This document shows, piece by piece, positions 48,848 to 56,787 of a DNA stretch of 64,000 nt. The first letter of the stretch is position 1, and every line of letters begins with the position of its first letter. Under the pieces are notes generated by a model, which was not told where the DNA came from, did not search any database, and saw only the letters and a program-made list of their open reading frames with translations. The DNA comes from a virus, in IMG/VR virus record IMGVR_UViG_3300028654_000001, positions 124,001 through 188,000 of that record. The stretch is one strand, 5' to 3'. The position numbers and the translations under genes were made by a program.

Positions 48848-49182
48848 CAAAGCACATCCGGCCACATACGGGAAATTTCGTCAAGACGATTGAGCACCTC
48901 CTTGTTTTCATGAGGTTTATCGAAGTCATAATCAGTCAAGATTCCCTGAAAGTGCTCTCTGATTGTCCCGAAGCTGACTTCAACTCCAAAAGTGTTAAAT
49001 ACCGTAGAGATGTACTCCCGGATCTTCAAGTCAGCCGCAAAGGTGGGTACCAAAACCCTTCGGCTAATCCTAATCAAAGCCTTCAGCAAGACCATGGAAT
49101 TGATAGACTTTTCGACTATCAACTGAGGACGAACCACCTCCCAATAGGACTCGATGCTATCAGTCCTTGATCCTGTAGCCAT
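48847..49182 (-). CDS. N-terminally tagged helical protein
   Basis: A 111-residue product beginning with a short prefix and TDSIESYWEVVRPQL. The body (KALIRISRRVLVPTFAADLK and REYISTVFNTFGVEV) is helical. Its first codons overlap the micro-ORF with the same tag. Confidence 0.8.
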   Translation of the reverse strand: MATGSRTDSIESYWEVVRPQLIVEKSINSMVLLKALIRISRRVLVPTFAADLKIREYISTVFNTFGVEVSFGTIREHFQGILTDYDFDKPHENKEVLNRLDEISRMWPDVL

Positions 49183-49258
49183 CTAACCAACCTAAATCTT
49201 TGTAATTAGGGCGAACCACTTCCCAATAGGACTCGATGCTGTCTTCAGGTTTAGTCAC
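49160..49258 (-). CDS. Micro-ORF consisting mostly of the N-terminal tag
   Basis: Read by eye. GTG 49258 starts a 32-residue frame: VTKPEDSIESYWEVVRPNYK and a short tail. It sits between two tagged genes and its stop lies inside the next gene. The tag DNA is nearly the same as in 49182, so this is a duplicated tag with little body, either a remnant or a free tag peptide. Confidence 0.5.
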   Translation of the reverse strand: MTKPEDSIESYWEVVRPNYKDLGWLDGYRIKD

Positions 49259-49259
49259 T

Positions 49260-50735
49260 CTAGGCTGGATCCTCTAAAGAGAAGTCATCCTCAGAAGGCT
49301 CCTGGTTCCTACCCTCTATTGAATCCCTCGGAGGCTGGTAGGCACGTCTCTCGGTTGGGTAGAGCTCCTCTGGGCGAGGGAACGTGCCTGGGGCACTCAT
49401 AGGTAGGAACTCCACTCGGAAGTTAAGTAGTACTCTCCTACGCCAGTCATCCTCCCCATAGTGGTTGAAGGTTCTCCTTCCTAACTCATCAAGAGAGGTC
49501 TGTAGATTAGTGAGAACCCGCCTGTTGAGGGGTTCTGCCATGTTATCGGATGTCTCAATGATTCCATTGAGCAGTAGGGCAACTCGCCTGAGGTTGATAC
49601 GGGTGTCATACTCCCGCTCATCATCGGAACGTCTCTCAGGTAACTCTAGGTCTGCTGTATTATGGCCTAGAAACATGGTACCAGCAGCAGCCATTCGTCT
49701 CTCATGTTGGGGTACCTCGTTCCTATTGATCTCCGACAATCTTGTTAGAGCATGACCATCATTCTCGCTTGTGAAGTATCTGCGAATCTCATCCTGAGTT
49801 GGTAGGTGTCCTACCATCCCCATGTACTGCTCAGTGTACGCTAGGATCCTACGATCTGCAGCAGTACTGTCATGGGCATGAGTCCCCTGTCGATGAACAC
49901 TCCCTCGACGAATATGGTAGGTCACCTCAAAGGTGTTGAGGGTATCTTGCCACCAATTAGTACGCATGTTGTGGGCAGCACCTTGAGCTTCAACCCAAGT
50001 GAACAACTCGGTGATGATCGAATCAATGTGCTCATCGTCCCCAACCCTGTCGACGAGTTCTTGAAGGTTGCTCAGTAGTAGGGCCAATCTTCGCATATCA
50101 AGAATGGATTGGCTTTGGGACTCGCCCACTTCCTGAGGGGCTGCTACTTCTTGGGGTAAACTTGGAGACTGGATATCATCATCGAGACCCCCTACACGAA
50201 CAATCAAGTCTAGGATTCGTTCCTGAACCCTCATGCTCGAGATGAAGTGCCCACGCATAATGGATATCGGTGGGTATGAGCGGTTCTCCTTGCAGTACTC
50301 TAGAACGTAGTCACTGATCTGCTTATCTATCTCAGAAATGTTTTGAGTAGGAGTGTTTTGGTGCAGCCTTCTCAAGTACGCCCAGAGCTCACCCCCAGTC
50401 AGTGTTCGACTGTACAACTGACCCTGCACCACTCGGTCTAGCAGACTAACACACCCAGGTTTTGACCACTCTTCGAAGGTTATACGAATATCCTCGTAGT
50501 CAGGGTACTCATCCGTATTCCGGTGTTGCCGATTCAAATGAGTAATGATCTGGTTAGCATTCTCAGTCTGGGAAATGTACTCAGGGGGCGGATTTGCAAA
50601 CACTCGAGTCAGAATGTTGAGTATCTGTTGCCCACTAGGGTTCCATTGGTCCCGAGCCTCTTGGGGTACCCCTGGGGAGGATCGCAGTCCCTGTCGATGA
50701 TCCCAGTAGGATTCAACTTCATTATCGTCTGGCAT
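49260..50735 (-). CDS. Long N-terminally tagged helical protein
   Basis: ATG 50735 has GAGG six bases upstream. The 491-residue product starts MPDDNEVESYWDHRQGLR and is helical and polar throughout, with three comparable segments (for example ISDYVLEYCKENRSYPPISI and LAYTEQYMGMVGHLPTQDEI) suggesting internal repeats. Largest tagged protein here. No enzyme motif. Confidence 0.78.
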   Translation of the reverse strand: MPDDNEVESYWDHRQGLRSSPGVPQEARDQWNPSGQQILNILTRVFANPPPEYISQTENANQIITHLNRQHRNTDEYPDYEDIRITFEEWSKPGCVSLLDRVVQGQLYSRTLTGGELWAYLRRLHQNTPTQNISEIDKQISDYVLEYCKENRSYPPISIMRGHFISSMRVQERILDLIVRVGGLDDDIQSPSLPQEVAAPQEVGESQSQSILDMRRLALLLSNLQELVDRVGDDEHIDSIITELFTWVEAQGAAHNMRTNWWQDTLNTFEVTYHIRRGSVHRQGTHAHDSTAADRRILAYTEQYMGMVGHLPTQDEIRRYFTSENDGHALTRLSEINRNEVPQHERRMAAAGTMFLGHNTADLELPERRSDDEREYDTRINLRRVALLLNGIIETSDNMAEPLNRRVLTNLQTSLDELGRRTFNHYGEDDWRRRVLLNFRVEFLPMSAPGTFPRPEELYPTERRAYQPPRDSIEGRNQEPSEDDFSLEDPA

Positions 50736-51213
50736 GATCATCCTCAGAATTAGACAAGAGATCACTCATCTCTTGAAAGTAACTCAAGCGTGGATCTTCA
50801 GGCCCAATGTTGAGGTCTTGGACTCTACTATCAATCACGTCTATCAACCTGGTGAAGTTGTAGCGGATCCCAGCTGAGTTCAAGAGATTACGTAATCGAA
50901 CCGTTGTATATACAAGCTCTCGAAAGAGAGACCCGTTTGATCTCTCTGTCCCGCTTAAGTGGTGCGAGTAGGGTGGGTCTGTAACGACGGAAGTGAAGGT
51001 TACGTTTGATTCTTCAACTTCAACAGGGGAGTCATCACCATAATCAATGGTGTAACGAGTCACGTAGGGGGTTGACTCCTCATCGGACTCAACTGGGTCT
51101 TCTAAAGCAACCACGTCGACAATAGGCACATTGGTTAGGGTACTCAGATCCCGCTGGGGTCGAAGTCCTTCCCAAAAGGACTCGATGTCATCAGTGTCAG
51201 TTGAGGTACCCAT
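50722..51213 (-). CDS. N-terminally tagged protein
   Basis: A 163-residue product beginning MGTSTDTDDIESFWEGLRPQ. Beta-rich middle, helical end. Its start lies inside the end of the small ORF 51144-51278. Confidence 0.78.
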   Translation of the reverse strand: MGTSTDTDDIESFWEGLRPQRDLSTLTNVPIVDVVALEDPVESDEESTPYVTRYTIDYGDDSPVEVEESNVTFTSVVTDPPYSHHLSGTERSNGSLFRELVYTTVRLRNLLNSAGIRYNFTRLIDVIDSRVQDLNIGPEDPRLSYFQEMSDLLSNSEDDHARR

Positions 51214-51278
51214 GCCTTCTTCTTGGCCGGCTTCGGGCCTACTGCATAGTACACCGGAAGATTGACTTTACAAGCCAT
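51144..51278 (-). CDS. Small basic protein overlapping a tagged gene
   Basis: A 44-residue frame (MACKVNLPVYYAVGPKPAKK) whose second half is read in another frame from the tag-coding DNA of 51213. The N-terminal half looks natural; the end is probably a product of the overlap. Confidence 0.4.
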   Translation of the reverse strand: MACKVNLPVYYAVGPKPAKKKAWVPQLTLMTSSPFGKDFDPSGI

Positions 51279-51297
51279 TTTGGTGTAACTAAGGCCT

Positions 51298-51660
51298 ATG
51301 CCAACCGAGGAAAAGAATCTTGAGCTGACACTCTTAGGAATCAAGGTGGCTCGAAGGCCATTTGATCAGTCACGACCCGGGCTCTATTGGTACACAACCC
51401 GTGGCGGCTACAACATGAATATTTTCAAGAATCTGGCTAATATTGACAACCAGAAACCCTATGAGTGGTATTGCAGTACCGTTGGTTGCTCCTTCACAGC
51501 TAGTGGTAAAGAGTCATCGTTAGATGAAGCTATTAAAGAAGCTCATGTGCGTCTTGCTAACCACATTCTAGAGAAGTCCAATGTGGAGCAGACTGCCATA
51601 AACTTTCTCCCGAATAGTACCTCACGACCAACTCGATTTGAACGAGAACCGGTACTGTAG
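51298..51660 (+). CDS. C-terminally tagged hypothetical protein
   Basis: A 120-residue rightward gene with CSTVGCSFTASGKESSLDEA and an end in SRPTRFEREPVL. It is one of two tagged genes on the plus strand with this ending, so the tag is not tied to one operon or strand. Confidence 0.82.
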   Translation: MPTEEKNLELTLLGIKVARRPFDQSRPGLYWYTTRGGYNMNIFKNLANIDNQKPYEWYCSTVGCSFTASGKESSLDEAIKEAHVRLANHILEKSNVEQTAINFLPNSTSRPTRFEREPVL

Positions 51661-51778
51661 TAGGCCCTACCTAGAAGTTCAGCTTATTGCAGTTGCAAGA
51701 TGACCCCTTAACAATCACCCCACTCCGTTGACCTCATCAACCTTTTTCTGAAGTTTCTTCAGTTTATTAACGGTTGAA
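51661..51778. other. Intergenic region between convergent genes
   Basis: 118 bp with no gene. A run TTTTTCTGAAGTTTCTTCAG could form a weak hairpin; no clear terminator. Confidence 0.3.
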
Positions 51779-52309
51779 CTAAAGGTACCGGATCATCTTC
51801 GTGAGAAGATCGAAGATCATCGGAGACTCAAAGGAAACCAGGATCACGTCATCCAAAGTTTCGTCCGTTTTCAGGAAAGCCTTGCACTCTCTTACTGCTA
51901 TCTCACAGGCTTTGTCTATTGGGTAACCGTAAGCTCCAGCACTGATGCTTGGGAAAGCAATCGAAGTACCGTACTGAGCTGCAAGCTTCAAACACTCTCG
52001 GTAACAAGAGGCTAAAAGATCAGCCTCTTGGTTAAACCCGCCCTTCCAGATGGGACCAACGGTATGAATCACGTGCCTGCAAGGCAGGCTGAAGGCTGGG
52101 GTGATGCGTGCTTCTCCGGTTGGGCACCTTACCCCAGGCTTCACTGGTATGACCGCCTTGCAAGCTTCTAGGAGCCTTGGACCTGCTGCAGCATGGATTG
52201 CATGGTCTACTCCACCACCTCCAAGCATTGCCTCATTGGCAGCATTGACAATAGTATCGACGTTAAGTTTTGTGATGTCAGCTTCGAGAGCCCTGAGTAT
52301 ACTAGGCAT
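51779..52309 (-). CDS. Macro-domain protein (ADP-ribose binding)
   Basis: The 176-residue product is a stand-alone macro domain: Asp11, IVNAANEAMLGGGGVDHAI with Asn22 and Asn25 and the Gly loop, IHTVGPIW, and ISAGAYGYP. Such domains bind ADP-ribose and can remove it or O-acetyl groups from substrates. In a phage it could counter NAD- or ADP-ribose-based defence; that is inference. Confidence 0.9.
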   Translation of the reverse strand: MPSILRALEADITKLNVDTIVNAANEAMLGGGGVDHAIHAAAGPRLLEACKAVIPVKPGVRCPTGEARITPAFSLPCRHVIHTVGPIWKGGFNQEADLLASCYRECLKLAAQYGTSIAFPSISAGAYGYPIDKACEIAVRECKAFLKTDETLDDVILVSFESPMIFDLLTKMIRYL

Positions 52310-52345
52310 TGAAACCTTCTAGGCATACTACCTAATGAAAGTCAA

Positions 52346-53242
52346 CTAGACCTTCTTCCATCTCGTTCCAGATGGGAAGAAAGACGGGTTTTTTGGATCA
52401 TTATCTGATTCAGTTAACTTGGTCTCGGATACAGGAGGGGGCTCCTCAACGACCTCATCCGTAGCTCTCCTCAGTACGTCAAAGATGTCCTCCTCTTCAG
52501 GTTCAGTGGTTTCAACTTCCACTACAGGAGGGGGCTCCTCAATCATCATCTCACTGATAATGTCGTCAACCTCTAGCTCTGTCGGCTCTGGTTGACGTAT
52601 AGAGACTACTTTGGAAAGTCGGTCGTAGGTAAACCTGCCAGATTGGGTCAGGAGTGACCTTAGTAGAGGCTTGGGGTCTTTGCCGCCTGGTACTTGATCT
52701 CGTACTCTAAGTATGGAGAACAACTCATCAAGACTCTTAGGCCCGGAAGTTAGGACCTTTTCAGCTTCTGTAATGATGCGAACGTGTTTTGACTCGTACT
52801 TGGCTCTTTCCTTTTTGGCAGCCTTCAGCCCAGGCTTAGCCGTTGGGTCGATCTTCGTGTAGACCCGAGTCCTTCGAGGTCTTTTAGCTTCATTCTTTGA
52901 ACCCTTTGGGCAATTTGCCAAGAACTCAAAGACAACAGCTTCGAATCGTAGTGGGTAGGTCAGGTCACGTCTGGTGGCATCGTTGACGCAGCACCCAGGT
53001 ACTAACTCCTGAAGGTCCTTTAACCTAGCAAGTTGACGTGTTGTGATGTGGAGTCTTACTCTGGTTTCCTCAATAACTTCTACGATACCAACAGCTAGAG
53101 CTGGGTGAAGACGTAGCTGCTCAGCTAAGAAGCCTCTAGCTAATCGTTCAGTTAGTTGTGTACGAGTTAGCCGTAAGTCTGCAGCTAAAACACTGAATTG
53201 TCTATGTTCTTGATCGCTTAGATTACCGCGGATGGTAGGCAT
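52346..53242 (-). CDS. Putative DNA-binding protein with HARE-HTH-like domain
   Basis: 298 residues: N-terminal 45 residues look like a ribbon-helix-helix or helical repressor (LSDQEHRQFSVLAADLRLTR), a basic centre (RPRRTRVYTKIDP), then IITEAEKVLTSGPKSLDELF followed by LLRSLLTQSGRFTYDRLSKV, a winged-helix pattern like HARE-HTH. The acidic C-terminus has repeated EEPPPVVEV. The start has a degenerate promoter end (TAGTTAC, CCCT, ATG). Confidence 0.62.
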   Translation of the reverse strand: MPTIRGNLSDQEHRQFSVLAADLRLTRTQLTERLARGFLAEQLRLHPALAVGIVEVIEETRVRLHITTRQLARLKDLQELVPGCCVNDATRRDLTYPLRFEAVVFEFLANCPKGSKNEAKRPRRTRVYTKIDPTAKPGLKAAKKERAKYESKHVRIITEAEKVLTSGPKSLDELFSILRVRDQVPGGKDPKPLLRSLLTQSGRFTYDRLSKVVSIRQPEPTELEVDDIISEMMIEEPPPVVEVETTEPEEEDIFDVLRRATDEVVEEPPPVSETKLTESDNDPKNPSFFPSGTRWKKV

Positions 53243-53269
53243 AGGGGTAACTACACCAGCGCAATGACG

Positions 53270-53863
53270 CTACCCATACAAAACTCTACCACCGTGTTTT
53301 CCACGAAGGATTCTGTTGGTTAGCGTACTTGACGGGATGCCAAGTTTCCGCCCCCACCTTGCCGCTGTCATTCGGACCCCTTGGAAAGTAATCAAGCATG
53401 ACTTGCGACGGTTATTTGCGCTCTCTTCCATTGTTACCCATAAGGTATTTTTCTTAGTATACCCCTTAGTGACATTCTTGCGTCCCAGTCGCTTACCTTC
53501 GGGCCTTTTTCCCATGTCTTCGATGAAATTTTCGAATTGGTACCACCTCCTGCAGACAGTGATTCCAACCCCACCGTACCGAGGCCAGTTAGCATCGTTC
53601 TGGTTTCTGCACCGTGATAGCATCGAAGACCAGACTTTGTACTCAGGCGCCCTTTTACGTCGGGAGTACCCATGGCGTACTGGTCTACCTCTACCTTCTT
53701 TTAAAAGGCATCCGCATGACCGGCTACGGTTAGACTTGATCGAAGATTCCTGAACGTAACGGACAGTACCGCATTGGCACCGGCACCGAACAAACTTACG
53801 ATTCCGACCGCTCAGTGACTTGACACAAGTTGGCCCAATGACTTTCCAACGAGATATCGTCAT
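53270..53863 (-). CDS. Degenerate HNH/AP2-type homing endonuclease-like protein
   Basis: The N-terminal CRCQCG with SCGC zinc part and YKVWSSMLSRCRN, YGGVGITVCRRW and FENFIEDMGKRPEGK match the phage AP2/HNH family. The usual catalytic LDRIDN...NCRWA region reads LGRKNVTKGYTKKNTLWVT, so the Asp and Asn/Cys residues are gone. Probably not a nuclease now. It overlaps the previous gene's end (ATG 53863). Confidence 0.72.
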   Translation of the reverse strand: MTISRWKVIGPTCVKSLSGRNRKFVRCRCQCGTVRYVQESSIKSNRSRSCGCLLKEGRGRPVRHGYSRRKRAPEYKVWSSMLSRCRNQNDANWPRYGGVGITVCRRWYQFENFIEDMGKRPEGKRLGRKNVTKGYTKKNTLWVTMEESANNRRKSCLITFQGVRMTAARWGRKLGIPSSTLTNRILRGKHGGRVLYG

Positions 53864-54936
53864 TCCTCTTCTTTGTGGCAAGCTTGGTAAGCCAAGATAT
53901 TGAGCTTGTTAGTGACATTCTTCAGGTTAGTCTCAGCCTTTTTCCTGGCTAAGTGGCGCTTAGTAGCCTCCCCAACGAAGATCATATCCATCTCAGCAAA
54001 ATAGATCTTACAGGTCCAGGTGTCATCTTTTTGCTGTTCAGTCAGCCGTATGCCAACACCATCGAAGGTAGCCTTGTCGGCAACCGTCTGAACCATTTGG
54101 TAACCCAACCAGCTCAGGTAGATGGGTTTGATCACCAAAGGCTTCACCTTGACTGGTTTCTTAGCCTTGACTGGTTTCTTAGCCTTGACTGGCTTAATCT
54201 TGGCACTGCTTGGTTGGACCACCGCCGATGCGGGATTCTTCTTGGCTTTCTTCTTCTTTTCCTGCACAGGCTTCCAGGCTTGACCAAAGTACGGACTGTC
54301 CTCAGTCAAACTAACACTATCTCGGGTAGGTCTCTCAAACAACGGGCGGTGCTGAGATAGCTGAAACCTGATGTAGTGAACCTCATCATCGGATGCTGGC
54401 ATCAACCCAGCCTCCTTCAGTCTCGTATGGACCTCCACCAGTGACAGAGTTTCATTTCCGATCACTCGCTGAATATTCCGTATGAAGTTCGACGGACTTG
54501 CCGGATTGCCTCCAATGCTCTCCTCAGGTTTAGTAACAGGCAGCTCGGGTTCAATGTCCAGTACCCTAGGGTTATCCTCAACCTCTATGGTTACGGTGTC
54601 TTGTGGAGCAGAAACCAAAACAAGAGTTGGAGTCTGAGCTTGAAGCTCTTCTGTTTCGGGGTTTGAGTCCATTGAGTTGATCATCTGTTGAATCTCTTTC
54701 CGTCTTTTACGCTTGGCTTCGGCATCCTCGATCCGAAGCCGCTCAGCTTCCAAGCTAGCAGTTTCATGGTCTTCAAATAGGACATCTCTACTAGCAACGA
54801 AACAATAGCGCTCTTTGACCAACTCTACAACTACTGGATTACGTGGGACAACTTTCAGCTCTTCCCCATCCGTACCATCCCGGAGGATGTTCACCTGGTC
54901 GACTGTCCCTGGTCCCGCGAGGTAACAAGATTGCAT
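53860..54936 (-). CDS. Lys-rich protein with HTH-like and dsRBD-like parts
   Basis: 358 residues. Residues about 170-230 (NFIRNIQRVIGNETLSLVEV with EVHYIRFQLSQHRPLF) look like a HARE-type winged helix. A KPVKAKKPVKAKKPVKVK linker follows. The end (TWTCKIYFAEMDMIFVGEAT and KRHLARKKAETNLKN) fits a double-stranded-RNA-binding fold by pattern. Promoter element five bases upstream. A nucleic-acid-binding regulator is likely. Confidence 0.65.
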   Translation of the reverse strand: MQSCYLAGPGTVDQVNILRDGTDGEELKVVPRNPVVVELVKERYCFVASRDVLFEDHETASLEAERLRIEDAEAKRKRRKEIQQMINSMDSNPETEELQAQTPTLVLVSAPQDTVTIEVEDNPRVLDIEPELPVTKPEESIGGNPASPSNFIRNIQRVIGNETLSLVEVHTRLKEAGLMPASDDEVHYIRFQLSQHRPLFERPTRDSVSLTEDSPYFGQAWKPVQEKKKKAKKNPASAVVQPSSAKIKPVKAKKPVKAKKPVKVKPLVIKPIYLSWLGYQMVQTVADKATFDGVGIRLTEQQKDDTWTCKIYFAEMDMIFVGEATKRHLARKKAETNLKNVTNKLNILAYQACHKEEE

Positions 54937-54941
54937 GATGC

Positions 54942-54972
54942 AGTACTACGCATGGGAGCAGCAAAACTCAAC
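54942..54972 (-). promoter_or_regulatory. Fixed-spacing promoter element
   Basis: GAGTTT-N15-TAGTACT, then GCATC and ATG 54936. Confidence 0.7.
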
Positions 54973-55153
54973 TATTTTGTTGAAATAGTTTGTGGCCCCA
55001 ACCTACCTACAAGGGTTGAATTATACCCAGTTTTCTCAACATTGGGTACCCAAAATCGAACAAGTGGCCTACTAGGGTTATTCCAATCTTGTGGTGAAAA
55101 TTGAAATAAGGATCTATCAGGAAAGGTGTTGCTACAACGCCCTGAAATAAGAC

Positions 55154-55465
55154 CTACCGACCTGGTGGCCTGAGTCTTTTTGGACCCAAGGTACCAAGAA
55201 ACCCCTTGAGGTCTTCTCGCTCTGCTTCGGTTACCCTGAGTTGACCCGAACTGACTAGATTCGCCGCTCCAGGATCTAACCCTAGTCGTTTGTGGGTCCA
55301 CTCAGCCCAATCACGCTGCCTCTTCGTCAGCTTCTGGAACTTTCCTGCAAGGAGATCCCCCAACATCCGGGAGAAAGCTGCCTCTTCTTCCCCCTCAAGC
55401 TTTTCGCTCTCAACAAGGTCCTCCAACAGTTTCAAGTCCGGAAGGGTGACTTTGAACTCTAACAT
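55154..55465 (-). CDS. Small helical hypothetical protein
   Basis: ATG 55465 (MLEFKVTLPDLKLLEDLVES). The 103-residue product has SRMLGDLLAGKFQKLTKRQR with WAEWTHKRLGLD, a pattern seen in short phage hypotheticals of this size. Function unknown. Confidence 0.72.
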   Translation of the reverse strand: MLEFKVTLPDLKLLEDLVESEKLEGEEEAAFSRMLGDLLAGKFQKLTKRQRDWAEWTHKRLGLDPGAANLVSSGQLRVTEAEREDLKGFLGTLGPKRLRPPGR

Positions 55466-55555
55466 CTGAAAGTAATACACCCCAACTCAAGTCTGGAATT
55501 CAATACTTAGTAGATTTTGGCAGGTTGTCCAACCATCCCCGGTGTACTGAGAGTC

Positions 55556-55756
55556 ATGCCATCAGATACCAAGAAAAACAAGCACGAGCATACGTTCAAA
55601 GATGGAGCAACCTTGAATTTAACTGCTAGTTCCAAGGGTCTGAAGATTGGTTGGCAGGAAGTTGGTAAGAGTAAGCATCCTGCAGTTACCTTGACTTGGA
55701 AGACAGTGAATCGTCTGAGTCGTCACCGCATGAAGCCAAAGACCGTTGTGGGGTGA
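55556..55756 (+). CDS. Small basic protein
   Basis: ATG 55556 preferred to 55517. The 66-residue product is Lys-rich with beta strands (HTFKDGATLNLTASSKGLKI). Followed directly by a tagged gene. Confidence 0.65.
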   Translation: MPSDTKKNKHEHTFKDGATLNLTASSKGLKIGWQEVGKSKHPAVTLTWKTVNRLSRHRMKPKTVVG

Positions 55757-55757
55757 T

Positions 55758-56177
55758 ATGTCCGATATCATCTGGATGCCCGTCACCAGAATTCTATCAA
55801 CAGACCTTATGGTGTTGGGGGTAAAGTATCTCTTCGATTGGGATCGAAGGGTCTGGGTAGAGCATCAAGATGGTTGCTATGATGGTATACAATGGCACAC
55901 CATGTTCCTCTGTCGCGAAGTCGACGGTAAGAGTCAGTTCTGGCTTGAGGTTGTCCCAGCTACCGCCAAGTTACTGAGTGACTGTGGTCTTCGTGATGAG
56001 CATCTACTCAGAGCTATTGAACCAATACCACCTTGGCCGTCCAAGGTGGTGATGTTCTACATGGAGACCCAAGTAGCCGCTGCTCTGGTTGAATACCAAC
56101 CCGTGAAGAGTGTCTCGCCCTCTTGGTGGTTCAAGGATCTCCCTCCAACTCGGTTCGAGCGCGAAGATGTTATCTAG
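55758..56177 (+). CDS. C-terminally tagged hypothetical protein
   Basis: ATG 55758 lies one base past the upstream stop, with GGGGTGAT as ribosome site. The 139-residue beta-rich product ends LPPTRFEREDVI. The leftward gene that follows overlaps its end by four bases. Confidence 0.8.
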   Translation: MSDIIWMPVTRILSTDLMVLGVKYLFDWDRRVWVEHQDGCYDGIQWHTMFLCREVDGKSQFWLEVVPATAKLLSDCGLRDEHLLRAIEPIPPWPSKVVMFYMETQVAAALVEYQPVKSVSPSWWFKDLPPTRFEREDVI

Positions 56178-56785
56178 GCAGCAGTGGGGGGTGAGAACTC
56201 AGCCTTCCACCGAGTGAGTAACCTACTGCAGGCCTCACGATCTTCAGGGTCAGGCTTCTTGAAGAACTTGGTACTTGAGGTTACAGGCCACTCTTCAAGC
56301 TCGCAGCTGTCACTCAAGCGATATAGGAGGAGCTCACCTTTCCAGAACAGACCCTCATTTGATACATAGTAGCTACCATCACGAAGTGACAGACCCTCGT
56401 CAAGTGCAAAGGTCTCGTACCAACTTCGACTCAGCCTTCTGCAGATATCTGAATCTTCTTTCATCTCACGAACTTCTTGGAGTCGTTCGAACCCGAACGG
56501 GCCTTTATCCTTATCAACGAAGGCGATCTCTAGATTACCTCTAAAGATGACCCCACCCCTGGTAACGCTGTACCCCGAATCATACAGTCGATTTATAGCA
56601 CCAGTCCCGAATTTCTCCCTTGGTGGTAGGTCCTCGGGATCTTTGATGGTTTCCTTCTCCTTGGGTGGAGACGAGGGCTTATTGAAGGCCTCACTGAGCT
56701 CAATTCCCTTCTTATGACCAAGCCGGTAGACAAGGAGGTAAGATGCTAGTAGGAGTAACCCAACAGTAACTGATAGTGGAAACAT
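56174..56785 (-). CDS. Membrane-anchored hypothetical protein
   Basis: The N-terminus (MFPLSVTVGLLLLASYLLVY) is a membrane helix; a 40-residue polar linker and an alpha/beta domain with two similar halves (GYSVTRGGVIFRGNLEIAFV and GSYYVSNEGLFWKGELLLYR) follow. Function unknown. Confidence 0.72.
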   Translation of the reverse strand: MFPLSVTVGLLLLASYLLVYRLGHKKGIELSEAFNKPSSPPKEKETIKDPEDLPPREKFGTGAINRLYDSGYSVTRGGVIFRGNLEIAFVDKDKGPFGFERLQEVREMKEDSDICRRLSRSWYETFALDEGLSLRDGSYYVSNEGLFWKGELLLYRLSDSCELEEWPVTSSTKFFKKPDPEDREACSRLLTRWKAEFSPPTAA

Positions 56786-56787
56786 AA

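Noticed and set aside
54972-55301. Minus-strand 109-codon ORF
   Set aside because: Overlaps 55154-55465 in another frame with odd composition and no start site; probably chance.
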